A stretch of DNA of 64,000 nucleotides from Streptomyces musisoli (GCF_016741855.1 NZ_JAERRH010000003.1:744001-808000); one strand, 5' to 3'; shown: positions 44,851 through 53,237, counted from the first letter of the stretch. Made by a program: numbers and translations. Notes: generated from the sequence alone by a model not told the origin.

Positions 44851-45303
44851 TCACGCCTCCGCGAACATCATGTGCGCCACGGCCATGAAGACCAGGCAGA
44901 AGACGATGATCACGCCGAGGAAGGCCAGCAGGCAGCCGGACTCGAAGACGAGCTTGCCGCGGGACGGCGGGAGCGCGGTGGCCAGGTGGGGGTGGTCCGG
45001 GAGGTACCGCACGGTGACGAAGTCGCCCTCCAGGACGGTACCGGAACCGCCCTCCTCCTCGAACCGGATCGTGCGGCCCTCACGGGTGGCGTACTCGTAG
45101 ACGTGGTGCAGGGTCGTGTGGACGGACGTGTTGCCGCCGCCCCCGCTGGTCGTGGTGTACGTCCGCAGGCAGCGCGCCTCGGCCGTCAGTCCGTGCTCCC
45201 ACACACGGCTGATCCGCCGGGCGCGGAGGACCAGCCGGTACGCGGCGTAACCCATGCCCGCGATCATGAGGGTGGGCACCAGGTAGAAGAGCAGTTCGAA
45301 CAT
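44851..45303 (-). CDS. DUF3592-like membrane protein
   Basis: A 150-residue protein with membrane helices at both ends (residues 3-25 and 121-147) and a small beta-rich external domain between (TEARCLRTYTT ... VTVRYLPDHPHLA), the DUF3592 arrangement. Function unknown. It lies between the acyl-CoA synthetase and LPMO genes on the same strand, 48 bases from the synthetase start. Confidence 0.75.
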   Translation of the reverse strand: MFELLFYLVPTLMIAGMGYAAYRLVLRARRISRVWEHGLTAEARCLRTYTTTSGGGGNTSVHTTLHHVYEYATREGRTIRFEEEGGSGTVLEGDFVTVRYLPDHPHLATALPPSRGKLVFESGCLLAFLGVIIVFCLVFMAVAHMMFAEA

Positions 45304-45421
45304 GAGGTCCCCCCGAGGTCGGTGCGCCGCTCCGGAAGACCGGCGTGGCGGGAACCTATCCGGCGGGGCGCACCGTGGCGCTCAAGGGAACCTCAGTTTC
45401 CGTGCTGTGACGGACCGTCGG

Positions 45422-46027
45422 TCAGAAGGTGACGTCGGAACAGGCGTAGAACGCGTTGCCCGTGTCGGCGATCGTCCACACCGCGAGGATGACGTGGTGC
45501 CCGCTCAGGCCGGACGGCAGCGTGCCGCTGTGGCTGAGCGTGGCCGGCGGGCGCTGGCCGTTGTACGGCACCGTCAGGAACGGGGTGAGGTTGAGGTCCG
45601 ACCGGGAGAGGTTGTGGTTCTGGTCCCAGCCCGGCTTGGTGACGTAGTACTTGAAGTCCGTCGTGGCGTGCATGGCGGTGAACTGCCAGCGGAAGGTGTA
45701 CGACTGGCCGCCCGTCACCCTGGTGGTGGGCCAGGCCGCCCCGGACGGTGTCTTCGGCGCGCTGAGCTGGGCGAACTGGCTCAGCCCGGCATTGCAGAGC
45801 TGGCCGTCGGCGGGGCCGGCGGCCGGGAAGCCCTTCGGGCCCTCGACGCTCTGCGGCTCCCACTGGATCGAGCCGCAGTTCGTCACGGTGCCGTTCTGGC
45901 AGAGCTTCTGCCTGCTGATGGGGAGGTCGGTGTAGCCGTGGCCGCTGGCACCGCCGGTGGAGAGCGCGAAGGCTCCGGCGGTGACCGCGCCCAGCACGAC
46001 CGCGGACAACTTGGTCTTGGTGCGCAT
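45422..46027 (-). CDS. AA10 lytic polysaccharide monooxygenase (chitin-binding protein)
   Basis: A 201-residue secreted copper enzyme. The signal peptide ends GGASG, so mature residue 1 is His30 (HGYTDLPISRQKLC), one of the copper-brace histidines. The second is His120 in FTAMHATTDFKYY. The C-terminal F in ACSDVTF is typical of single-domain CHB/LPMO10 proteins. It oxidatively breaks crystalline chitin (or cellulose), making ends for the window's GH18 chitinase. AGGAG lies upstream of the ATG. A DasR-type palindrome lies about 45 bases upstream. Confidence 0.92.
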   Translation of the reverse strand: MRTKTKLSAVVLGAVTAGAFALSTGGASGHGYTDLPISRQKLCQNGTVTNCGSIQWEPQSVEGPKGFPAAGPADGQLCNAGLSQFAQLSAPKTPSGAAWPTTRVTGGQSYTFRWQFTAMHATTDFKYYVTKPGWDQNHNLSRSDLNLTPFLTVPYNGQRPPATLSHSGTLPSGLSGHHVILAVWTIADTGNAFYACSDVTF

Positions 46028-46071
46028 ACTGCCGCTCCTGGGGAACGTGGGGAGTTCGATGAGCCGTGCAG

Positions 46072-46087
46072 GTAGGTCTAGACCAAG
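46072..46087. promoter_or_regulatory. DasR-like palindrome upstream of the LPMO gene
   Basis: The perfect core GGTCTAGACC (46075-46084), extended to GGTCTAGACCA, matches the centre of the DasR site ACTGGTCTAGACCAGT. The outer bases do not match. DasR represses chitin-utilisation genes until glucosamine phosphates appear, consistent with the position just upstream of this gene. Confidence 0.65.
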
Positions 46088-46150
46088 TCTCAGATTATTG
46101 CCGTTAGTTGAACATGTCCATACCAATCGGGGGTGCGCTGCGACCGCCCC

Positions 46151-47287
46151 TCACACCGGCTCCGAGCGCCCCGAGCAGAACGCCACCGTCAGGTCCCGGA
46201 CCAGCGCCTTGCGTTCGTAGTCGTCCAGTTCGACCAGACCGCGCACGGTCAGCCGGGTCACCGTGTCCTCCACCGAGTCCACCACCGAGCTGAGCATGGT
46301 GGCCCGCTGCCGGGCGTCCAGCGCGGCGATCCGGCGCCGGTGCATCGCGGCGGCCACCTCGGGGGCGTAGTCCACCCGGACCGGCTGCACCGAGAACACC
46401 TCCAGGCCGACCGGCGCCGTCTCCGTGGCCACCAGCCGGGTCAGCGCGTCCCCGGCCGCGGTCGTCCCGCCCCGCGTCCCGCCCGCCGGCTCCACCGGCA
46501 CCCGGGCCAGCGCCGCCTCCACACACTCGCTCAGGTACGTCTCGTGGTCCTCGACACCGAGCAGCGCCCGCGCGCTGTCCCGTACCCGCCACACCACCAG
46601 CACGGCCACCCGCAGCGCCATCCCGTCGGGATCCGTCGCCGGCATCGCCTCGCTGCGCCAGTGCCGCAGGCGCACATCCACCCGGCGGCGGCGCACCAGC
46701 GGGTTCACCCACAGCAGCCCGGTGCGCCGGACCGTCCCGCGGTACCGCCCGAACAGGCCCAGCACCCAGGCCCGCCCGGTCCGCCCCCGGGCCAGCCCGC
46801 CGAAGCCGAACGCACCGAGCGCCCCGGCCCCGGCGTACGCGGCCCACTGCCCGGGACCGAGGCCGGAACCCGCGGACACCGGCAGGCGCAGCGCCTGTGC
46901 GGCGAGCGGCGGGAGCAGCCCCGCCCACCAGGTGGTGGCCAGGCAGCCGGTGAGCCCGCAGGCACCGGCGAGCAGTCCGGCCACCCCGGGCAGCACCCGC
47001 GCCGGGCGCTCCACCAGCTCCGGATCGACCTCCGGCAGCGGCCGTCTGCGCACCGGCGCCGGACGGCGCAGCCGGGGCTGCTCGCCGGTGCCCTGCCGGC
47101 GGGCCACCACGGCCGGCCGGAGCGGCACCTTCACCGGGTCGGGGTCGTCCCGGAACAGCAGATGGACGGGGATCTCGGTGGTCGCCTCGTTCTGGATCAG
47201 ACGGGCCGGCCGGGTGGCGGGGCCGGCACCGGCGCCGTCCGACTGCCCCTCGGATTCGGGCGGCGTGTGGGATGTGGTCGTACTCAT
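46151..47287 (-). CDS. SPFH/band-7 domain membrane protein
   Basis: A 378-residue protein. A polar N-terminus of about 90 residues precedes two hydrophobic segments (roughly 100-125 and 145-170). A band-7 domain follows (GTVRRTGLLWVNPLVRRRRVDVR ... GMALRVAVLVVWRVRDSARALLGVEDHETYLSE ... APVGLEVFSVQPVRVDYAPEVAAAMHRR), as in stomatin/prohibitin-like membrane-domain proteins. A short C-terminal helix ends the protein. It probably organises membrane domains; no partner is evident. Confidence 0.82.
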   Translation of the reverse strand: MSTTTSHTPPESEGQSDGAGAGPATRPARLIQNEATTEIPVHLLFRDDPDPVKVPLRPAVVARRQGTGEQPRLRRPAPVRRRPLPEVDPELVERPARVLPGVAGLLAGACGLTGCLATTWWAGLLPPLAAQALRLPVSAGSGLGPGQWAAYAGAGALGAFGFGGLARGRTGRAWVLGLFGRYRGTVRRTGLLWVNPLVRRRRVDVRLRHWRSEAMPATDPDGMALRVAVLVVWRVRDSARALLGVEDHETYLSECVEAALARVPVEPAGGTRGGTTAAGDALTRLVATETAPVGLEVFSVQPVRVDYAPEVAAAMHRRRIAALDARQRATMLSSVVDSVEDTVTRLTVRGLVELDDYERKALVRDLTVAFCSGRSEPV

Positions 47288-47383
47288 GCGTGCTCCAGCC
47301 TCCGCGCCAGACGCGTCATGAACAGGGGTGGGATGTGCGGGGACGGGCCGGGACCGGGCCGGGCGGCCGGCCCCGGCCCGGAC

Positions 47384-48661
47384 TCACGCGAACAGGCGGC
47401 GCCAGGTCTCCGGGCCCGGATAGCCGTCCGCCGCGCCGCCCCGCCAGCCCTGGGTGCGCTGGAACGCCTCGACGGCCCGCCGGTCCGCCTCGCCCCAGTG
47501 CGGGCCCGGACCGAGGGAGTAGAACCGGCCGAACCCCTTCTTCACCAGCTGGATGCCGAGCTGGGTGACGAAGTCGTTGCGCGCGCCCGGCCGGAAGTAC
47601 TGCCGGCCGGGGTAACCGGGCACCTCGTGCGGCGCGGGGCGGGGGCCGATGTCCTTGCCCTTCCCCGTGGCCAGCAGCTCCCAGGTGCGCCGGCCCGGCA
47701 GCCCGTCGGCGCCGGCGCCCGTCCAGCCCTGGGCCCGCTGGAACGCCTGGGTGGCGCGCCGGTCCGCCTCGCCCCAGACCGGACCCGGACCCTTGGTGTA
47801 GAACGCGCCGCCGCCCCTCGCGATCAGCATCTCGCCGAGCCGGGTCACGTACTTGTTGTCGGCGCCGGGCCCGAAGTAGGCCGCGCCCGGGAAGGGCACC
47901 GCCGCCTTCGCACCGGCCGCCGACTGGGCGCCGGCCGCGCTCTGCGGCAGGCCCTTGTAGCGGTAGGGGACGTACTTGTCGGTGTGGCTCCAGTAGGGGT
48001 ACGGGGTGGTCTGACTGCGGGTCTTCGGGGGCGTCTGCTCGTAGACCTTGTAGTAGGTATGAGTGTGGTCCGTCCAGCCACCGAAGATCACGACGTGGGA
48101 GCCCTTCTCCGGGTTGTCGGGATTGTGGTAGAGCAGGATGTCGCCGGGTTGCAGCTCCTCCTTGGTGATCTTCACTCCGAACTGGTCGAGGCTGCCCGTC
48201 CACTCGTTGCTCGGCAGACCCCAGGCCATGGAGACATAGCCCGAGCAGTCCTGGCGGTAGCCGTCGGACCAGAAGGCGCTCATGCTGTACGGCACCTTGG
48301 CGGCCACCCAGATCTTGGCCCGGTTGATGATCTCGGTCCGGGTGGTGGGGGGGATCGGGACGGCGGGGGTCTCGGTCGGCTTGCCCGCCGGACCGTGGAG
48401 CGGGGCCTTCTTGCCCTGCGGGGTGTCGGGTTCGCCGTCGCCGGGCTGGGCCTGGCGGTGCGGGGAGTGGCCGGGGGTGAGGGCGGCGGCCGGGGAGACC
48501 GTGCCGAGGGCGGCGGAGGCGGCGGCCACGACCACCACTCCGCGGGCCGCGCGATGGCCACGGCCGGGCAGCGGGCGAGAAGCCGGCCGCCGACCGTGGA
48601 CACAACCGGGACAGTCGCAATCGCTCGCGGGGTCGACTTCCTCGAACACCGGAGTGGTCAT
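47384..48661 (-). CDS. Cell-wall hydrolase, NlpC/P60-like with two C-terminal repeat domains
   Basis: A 425-residue protein. The N-terminus has an odd Cys cluster (DCDCPGC) before a hydrophobic segment (about 40-60) that may act as a signal/anchor. The catalytic domain (about 108-250) has Cys139 in RQDCSGYVSMAW and a His in GSHVVIFGGW, an NlpC/P60-like amidase. Two near-identical repeats of about 70 residues follow. Each has WGEADRR and AFQR followed by TQGW or AQGW and GLPG or GYPG, the peptidoglycan-binding-like domain common in Streptomyces endolysin-type proteins. It is expected to cut wall peptides during growth. Confidence 0.82.
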   Translation of the reverse strand: MTTPVFEEVDPASDCDCPGCVHGRRPASRPLPGRGHRAARGVVVVAAASAALGTVSPAAALTPGHSPHRQAQPGDGEPDTPQGKKAPLHGPAGKPTETPAVPIPPTTRTEIINRAKIWVAAKVPYSMSAFWSDGYRQDCSGYVSMAWGLPSNEWTGSLDQFGVKITKEELQPGDILLYHNPDNPEKGSHVVIFGGWTDHTHTYYKVYEQTPPKTRSQTTPYPYWSHTDKYVPYRYKGLPQSAAGAQSAAGAKAAVPFPGAAYFGPGADNKYVTRLGEMLIARGGGAFYTKGPGPVWGEADRRATQAFQRAQGWTGAGADGLPGRRTWELLATGKGKDIGPRPAPHEVPGYPGRQYFRPGARNDFVTQLGIQLVKKGFGRFYSLGPGPHWGEADRRAVEAFQRTQGWRGGAADGYPGPETWRRLFA

Positions 48662-48839
48662 GCGATCTGCCTCACATTCGGGGGTGATTTGTCCGCGAGT
48701 GTGCACGTTGATCAGTTTCCCAACTGCGTTCGAAACGCGCATTTTGACGGTCCGAACGATGTACGCCGCCCCCCGGGCGACGGACAGGCCACCCCGGCGT
48801 GGTCGGAAGCACCCCTGGAGGTCAGGTAGAGTTTTCCCT

Positions 48840-49077
48840 GTCAGCAGGCGCCGCTAGCTCAGTTGGTTAGAGCAGCTGACTCTTAATCAGCGGGTCCGGG
48901 GTTCGAGTCCCTGGCGGCGCACGATGACGATGGCGATCCATGTCCGCGGAAAGCGCGGAACTGGGTCGCCATCTCTGTTTTTGCGCGGCTTCGCCGCGCG
49001 TGGTGGGGGCTTCGCCACCCACACCCCCATCGGGTCGGCACGCTGGGCGTTGGCCGGGAAGGGGCCGGGGTTTCGCC
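48840..49077 (+). repeat. Right copy of the tRNA-Lys inverted repeat
   Basis: It begins GTCAGCAGGCGCCGCTAG and is the inverse of 32840-33075. It contains tRNA-Lys copy 3 and the same downstream stretch (GGCGATCCATGTCCGCGG, then the GCGCGGCTTCGCCGCGC hairpin). Confidence 0.92.
48848..48921 (+). tRNA. tRNA-Lys (CTT), copy 3
   Basis: A 74-nt cloverleaf identical to the other two. Acceptor GCGCCGC/GCGGCGC, discriminator A, anticodon CTT, no CCA encoded. It is inside the right-hand inverted repeat. Confidence 0.97.
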
Positions 49078-49265
49078 GCGGTCGGCACGGTGGGCGTCGG
49101 TCGGGAAGGGGCCGGGGCTTCCCTGCGCGTTTTGGGGGCTTCGCCACCCACTCCCCCCATCGGGTCGCCACGGTGGGCGTCGGCCGGGAAAGGGCCGGCG
49201 GCTTCGCTGCGGTCGCACGGTGGGCGTCGGCCGGTAGGGGGCCGGGGCTTCGCCGGGCGTGGTGG
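49000..49265. repeat. Array of about 60-bp units after tRNA-Lys copy 3
   Basis: About four degenerate units of the same family as 32735-32915 in inverse orientation, each with CGGTGGGCGTCGGCCGGGAA and a GGGGCTTCGCC block. The region 48922-49348 has no convincing gene. Confidence 0.8.
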
Positions 49266-49348
49266 GGCCGCCATCCGCACCCGCCGTGTCCCCGGTCGTG
49301 GCGGCCGGAACCGGGTCCTCCCCCCGAATGGCCGGATACCCTCTGGCC

Positions 49349-50038
49349 ATGGCAGCCCGGGACCTTCAGGAACGGATCAAGAAGCTGATCGTGGACCAGC
49401 GGCTGCCCTCGGGCGCCCCGCTGCCCACCGAGCCCGAGCTGATGCGGCTGCTCGGAGCGAGCCGGAACTCGGTGCGCGAGGCCCTCAAGGCACTCCAGGC
49501 GATGGGCATCGTCGAGATCCGGCACGGCTTCGGGACGTACGTCGGCTCGATGTCGTTCGCGCCGATGATCGAGGGCCTGGCCTTCCGGACCGTCGCCGGC
49601 CACTACCGCGGCGAGGACTCGCTGCTCCAGCTGCTGGAGCTGCGCGAGGCCGTCGAGACCGGGCTGGTGTCACGGCTCGCCGGACGGCTGCCGGAGACGG
49701 ACCTCGTGGAGCTGGAGGCACTCGTCCAGCGCATGGAGCGGGAGGCCGCCGAGGGGGCCGGGCTCGCCGAGACCGACCGCGCCTTTCACGCCACCCTCTA
49801 CCGGGGACTGGACAACGTGCTGCTCGGCGAGGTGCTGGAGGCGTTCTGGGACGCCTTCCACCGGGTGCAGCAGGACCTGGTGGACGTGCCGCAGGATCCG
49901 CGGGTCACCTGCCGCCAGCACCGGGAGATCCTGGACGCGGTCCGGTCCGGCGACTCCCTGCGCGCGGAGCGGGCCATACGGGACCACTTCGCCAACGTGC
50001 GCACCCGCCTGTCCCGGATGGCCGTGTCCCACCGCTGA
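49349..50038 (+). CDS. FadR/GntR-family regulator
   Basis: A 229-residue regulator. The N-terminal GntR winged helix (LPSGAPLPTEPELMRLLGASRNSVREALKAL) is followed by a helical FCD effector domain (about residues 95-225: LELREAVETGLV, DRAFHATLYRGL, CRQHREILDAV) with potential metal-binding His residues. I use the ATG giving MAARDLQERI; an ATG seven codons upstream is also possible. No obvious target lies next to it; the neighbouring genes are convergent or divergent. Confidence 0.85.
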   Translation: MAARDLQERIKKLIVDQRLPSGAPLPTEPELMRLLGASRNSVREALKALQAMGIVEIRHGFGTYVGSMSFAPMIEGLAFRTVAGHYRGEDSLLQLLELREAVETGLVSRLAGRLPETDLVELEALVQRMEREAAEGAGLAETDRAFHATLYRGLDNVLLGEVLEAFWDAFHRVQQDLVDVPQDPRVTCRQHREILDAVRSGDSLRAERAIRDHFANVRTRLSRMAVSHR

Positions 50039-50051
50039 CCCGCCGCGCGGA

Positions 50052-50708
50052 TCAGCCGGCCGCCTTCGTGAGGTACGACGAGACGACCACGTTCGCCGTG
50101 TAGCTGCGGGTGACGCGGTCGAAGGTGCCGCCACAGGTGATCAGGCGCAGTTCGGCCCGGCCTGGCTCACGGGGACCGTACGCCTGCCGGGCGTCGAAGC
50201 CCTCACGGGGCAGGACGCGGACGTCGTCGACGGTGAACTCGGCGACCTTTCCGTCCGCGCGGAAGACCCGGACCGTCTGGCCCGGCTTGAGGGTGCTGAG
50301 CTGGTAGAACACGGCGGGCTTGGTCTCGGTGTCCACGTGCCCCACCAGCACGGCCGCACCGGCGGCGCCGGGCTTGGGACCGCCGCCGTACCAGCCGACC
50401 ACGCCGGGCTGGTCGTACGGCGGCGGGTCGACCGCACCCTGGGCGTCCAGGCCCCGGGCCACCACCGGGGCCTGGACACCCAGGACGGGGATGTCGACGC
50501 GCTGGGGCACCGCGTCGGCCAGGGGCCGCGCCGCACGCGGCAGGCCGGCGGGGAGCCCGGCGGCGAAGACGTCGCCCGTGGCGGGGTCCCGCTCGACGCC
50601 GGTGACCCCTCGCCCCCACAGCCACAGCCCGAACAGCAGCAGCGCCCAGGCCAGGCCGGTGACGAGGCGCCCGGTGCCGGCGGTGCGCCCCTGGTCGTCG
50701 TCGGACAT
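50052..50708 (-). CDS. Class F-like sortase
   Basis: A 218-residue membrane-anchored transpeptidase. TM segment at about residues 14-33, then the sortase barrel with His124 in LVGHVDT, Cys192 in LITCGGTFD and an Arg at 200-201 (TRSYTANVVV). This is the actinobacterial class F type. It starts 9 bases after the stop of the gene before it, a secreted protein whose C-terminus resembles a sorting signal. It probably attaches proteins to the wall. The other likely substrate in the window is the LAXTG protein at 55.4 kb. Confidence 0.88.
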   Translation of the reverse strand: MSDDDQGRTAGTGRLVTGLAWALLLFGLWLWGRGVTGVERDPATGDVFAAGLPAGLPRAARPLADAVPQRVDIPVLGVQAPVVARGLDAQGAVDPPPYDQPGVVGWYGGGPKPGAAGAAVLVGHVDTETKPAVFYQLSTLKPGQTVRVFRADGKVAEFTVDDVRVLPREGFDARQAYGPREPGRAELRLITCGGTFDRVTRSYTANVVVSSYLTKAAG

Positions 50709-50714
50709 GGGCGC

Positions 50715-51290
50715 TCAGCCGGTACCGCGGCTCCGGCGGGCGCGCAGCCCGGCGGCGGCCGCGGCGATCCCGGCGAGCGCCAGGCCGGTCACCGCCTGGC
50801 CGGTGTCGGGACCGGAGCCGCTGGTGGCCACCGTGGCGAAGTGCGCGGTGCCGCCGCCGCCCGCGGGGACCGGGGAGACCGGGGAGGCGGAGGAGGCGGA
50901 CGGGCCGATGGGCTCCGCCGCCTGGGCGCCGTCCGGCGCGCCGACCGTGAGGTTGCCGGTGACCGACCGGTCGGCGCAGGTGACCTTCACGGCGTAGGCG
51001 CCAGGCTCCAGGTCGGTACGGATCCGGGTCTCGCCGGTCAGGACGCCCTGGGCGCGGTTCAGGATGCCGTCGGCGCCGGTCAGCCGGGCGTCGGAGACGA
51101 AGGCGGCCGAAGTGGCGATGCCCTGCTGGCCGGTGCAGCCGCCGACCCGCAGGGCGACGTCGGTGCCCGGCGCCGGGGAGGCGGGGGTCACGGTGACCGA
51201 GCCGTCCGCCGCGTGGGCCGCGGCAGCGACCGTCGCGACCGCCGTGGCGGCGAGGATTCCCGTACAGAGAGTGAGGCGTAGTGAGCCCAT
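50715..51290 (-). CDS. Secreted protein with a C-terminal anchor-like tail, sortase neighbour
   Basis: A 191-residue exported protein. Signal peptide to about residue 28, a beta-rich domain with two Cys (VGGCTGQQG, VTCADRS), a Ser/Pro/Ala linker, then SGPDTGQAVTGLALAGIAAAAAGLRARRSRGTG. The motif PDTG, a hydrophobic run and an Arg-rich end resemble a sorting signal, though it lacks the Leu of LPXTG/LAXTG. GGAGG precedes the ATG. It is the first gene of a pair with the sortase and is a candidate non-canonical substrate. Confidence 0.8.
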   Translation of the reverse strand: MGSLRLTLCTGILAATAVATVAAAAHAADGSVTVTPASPAPGTDVALRVGGCTGQQGIATSAAFVSDARLTGADGILNRAQGVLTGETRIRTDLEPGAYAVKVTCADRSVTGNLTVGAPDGAQAAEPIGPSASSASPVSPVPAGGGGTAHFATVATSGSGPDTGQAVTGLALAGIAAAAAGLRARRSRGTG

Positions 51291-51405
51291 CGTTAACCTC
51301 CAGATATCAGGAGGCTCCCCCGCGCAGGGCGCCCCCGCATCCTCGGGAGGCGCCCCGCTGCTCCGAACGGGTGATGCCGGGTTTCGGCCCGGCCGGTGCC
51401 CGTGC

Positions 51406-52188
51406 TCAGAGCACCAGGTCGACCAGGTCCGCGATGGAGTCGACGACCTGCGAGGGCCGGAACGGGTAGCGGTCGACGTCCTTCGGCTGGGTGACCCCGC
51501 TGAGCACCAGGAACGTGCGCATGCCGGCCTCCAGGCCCGCGAGCACGTCGGTGTCCATGCGGTCCCCGATCATCGCGGAGGTCTCGGAGTGGGCACCGAT
51601 CGCGTTCAGCCCGGCCCGCATCATGAGCGGGTTGGGCTTGCCGACGAAGTACGGCTTCTTGCGGGTGGCGGCGGTGATCAGGGCGGCCACCGAGCCGGTG
51701 GCGGGCAGGTCGCCCTCGGTGGAGGGGCCGACGTTGTCGGGGTTGGTGGCGATGAACCGGGCGCCGTCGTTGATCAGCCGGACGGCCTTGGTCAGGGCCT
51801 CGAAGGAGTAGGTGCGGGTCTCGCCGAGGATCACGAAGTCGGGGTCGTGGTCGGTGAGGATGTAGCCGATGTCGTGCAGCGCGGTGGTCAGGCCGGCCTC
51901 GCCGATGACGTAGGCGCTGCCGCCGGGCCGCTGGTCGTTCAGGAACTGGGCGGTGGCCAGGGCCGAGGTCCAGATGTTGTCCACCGGCACGTCCAGGCCC
52001 ATGCGCCGCAGCCGGGCGTGCAGGTCCCGGGCGGTGTAGATGGAGTTGTTGGTGAGCACCAGGAAGGGCCGGCCGGACTCCCGCAGCTTCTTCAGGAAGG
52101 CTTCGGCGCCGGGGATCGGAACGCCCTCGTGGATCAGTACGCCGTCCATGTCGGTGAGCCACGACTCGACGGGCTTGCGGTCTGCCAT
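51406..52188 (-). CDS. NagD-like HAD-IIA phosphatase
   Basis: A 260-residue HAD-superfamily hydrolase. Motif I is LTDMDGVLIHEG (two Asp), motif II VLTNNS, motif III the Lys in GKPNPLMM and motif IV GDRMDTDVLAG; the cap is the C2/IIA type. It probably dephosphorylates a sugar phosphate or nucleotide. GGAGA lies upstream of the ATG. The stop is about 115 bases downstream of the sortase-partner gene start. Confidence 0.9.
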   Translation of the reverse strand: MADRKPVESWLTDMDGVLIHEGVPIPGAEAFLKKLRESGRPFLVLTNNSIYTARDLHARLRRMGLDVPVDNIWTSALATAQFLNDQRPGGSAYVIGEAGLTTALHDIGYILTDHDPDFVILGETRTYSFEALTKAVRLINDGARFIATNPDNVGPSTEGDLPATGSVAALITAATRKKPYFVGKPNPLMMRAGLNAIGAHSETSAMIGDRMDTDVLAGLEAGMRTFLVLSGVTQPKDVDRYPFRPSQVVDSIADLVDLVL

Positions 52189-52266
52189 GCTGTGCGTCTC
52201 CTGGCTTATGTGCGGGCGAGAAGCGGGGGGCGCCGGAACCACGGCGTACCGACGCCCCCAGCCTAG

Positions 52267-52530
52267 TCAGGACGGGCCGATCCTGACCCCGTCGATCGCC
52301 CGGAACCGGTTGTCGCCGCCGGTGTACCGGAACCGCACCCCGGCGCTGGTCGCCCCCGCGGGCACCTGGAGGGTGACGCTCTCGGGCACGCCCGCGGTGT
52401 ACGGCACGCCTGCGGTGTAGGGCACGCCCGCGGTGTACGGCACGCCCGCGGTGTACGGCACGCCCGCGGTGTACGGCGCGACCGGCCGCGACGGCGGGCC
52501 GGACTCACATGGGCATCCGCTTCGACTCCG
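52267..52530 (-). pseudogene. C-terminal fragment of a secreted protein with six-residue repeats
   Basis: Read on the minus strand, five copies of VPYTAG are followed by SVTLQVPAGATSAGVRFRY and DNRFRAIDGVRIGPS, then a stop. That tail resembles the beta-sandwich end of a secreted enzyme or lectin-like module. No plausible start codon or signal peptide lies upstream: a stop is met 50-70 bases before the repeats and the HAD gene follows. It looks like a truncated gene end kept together with a repeat array. Confidence 0.6.
52385..52476. repeat. 18-bp tandem repeat, five copies
   Basis: GGCACGCCCGCGGTGTAC repeats at 52385, 52403, 52421, 52439 and 52457 with one or two substitutions. The period is a multiple of three and would add six-residue units to a protein. 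Confidence 0.9.
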
Positions 52531-53232
52531 TCACCGCGCGAGCAGGGTCGGCAGGCCGGCGACGGAGTCCAGGACGTGCGTGGCGCCGGCGGCGCGGAAC
52601 GCGTCGTCGTCGTGGGCGCCGGTGCGCACCCCGGCGACGAGTCCGGCTCCCGCCCGTACGCCGCTGAGCACGTCGTAGGAGGTGTCTCCGGCCACGGCGA
52701 TCTGCCGTACGTCGTCCGCCGCCTTCGTCCGGACGAACGCCTCCAGCACCATGTCCGGGTACGGCCGCCCGCGCCCGCCGGCGTCGGCCGGGCACAGGGT
52801 GAGCGGCACGAGGTCACGCCAGCCGAGGGCGTGCAGGACGGCGTCCTGGGTGACGCGGGCGAAGCCGGTGGTCAGGACGACGGTGCGGCCGCCGGCGGCC
52901 AGCTCCTCGATGGCCTCGCGGGCCCCGGGGACCGGCGCGATCAGGCCGGCGTCGACCAGTTCGCCGTACGCCTCCTCGAAGGCGTTGTTGGCGCGCCGGG
53001 CGCGGTCCTCGTCGCCGAACAGGTGCCGGAAGACGGAGATCTTGGACTCGCCCATGGTGGCGCGGACGTAGGCCAGGTGCTCGGCGTGCTCGGCGGAGCC
53101 GGGCTCGACGCCCAGCTCGGTGGCGGCCGCCTCGAAGGCGCGCTCGACCAGTCCGCCGTCGGCGACGGTCGTGCCGGCCATGTCGAGGACGACGAGACGG
53201 ATGTTCCCCGGGGTGTCGGTCGGGTTGTTCAT
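52531..53232 (-). CDS. Phosphonatase-like HAD hydrolase
   Basis: A 233-residue HAD hydrolase. Motif I is VVLDMAGTTVADGG, where Thr follows the two-Asp position as in PhnX-type phosphonatases. Motif II is VVLTTGFA, the Lys/Arg region GRPYPDMV and motif IV GDTSYDVLSGVRAG. It is translationally coupled to the FAD oxidoreductase gene upstream; a GTG at 53241 overlapping that stop is an alternative start. The pairing with a glycine-oxidase-like flavoprotein is known from putative phosphonate-catabolism loci. Substrate not established. Confidence 0.8.
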   Translation of the reverse strand: MNNPTDTPGNIRLVVLDMAGTTVADGGLVERAFEAAATELGVEPGSAEHAEHLAYVRATMGESKISVFRHLFGDEDRARRANNAFEEAYGELVDAGLIAPVPGAREAIEELAAGGRTVVLTTGFARVTQDAVLHALGWRDLVPLTLCPADAGGRGRPYPDMVLEAFVRTKAADDVRQIAVAGDTSYDVLSGVRAGAGLVAGVRTGAHDDDAFRAAGATHVLDSVAGLPTLLAR

Positions 53233-53237
53233 GGAGT

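Noticed and set aside
32840-49077. Genomic island integrated at tRNA-Lys
   Set aside because: Duplicated tRNA ends suggest it, but I found no integrase, excisionase, phage or plasmid gene. The content is ordinary metabolic genes, and the repeats are inverted, not direct as attL/attR would be.
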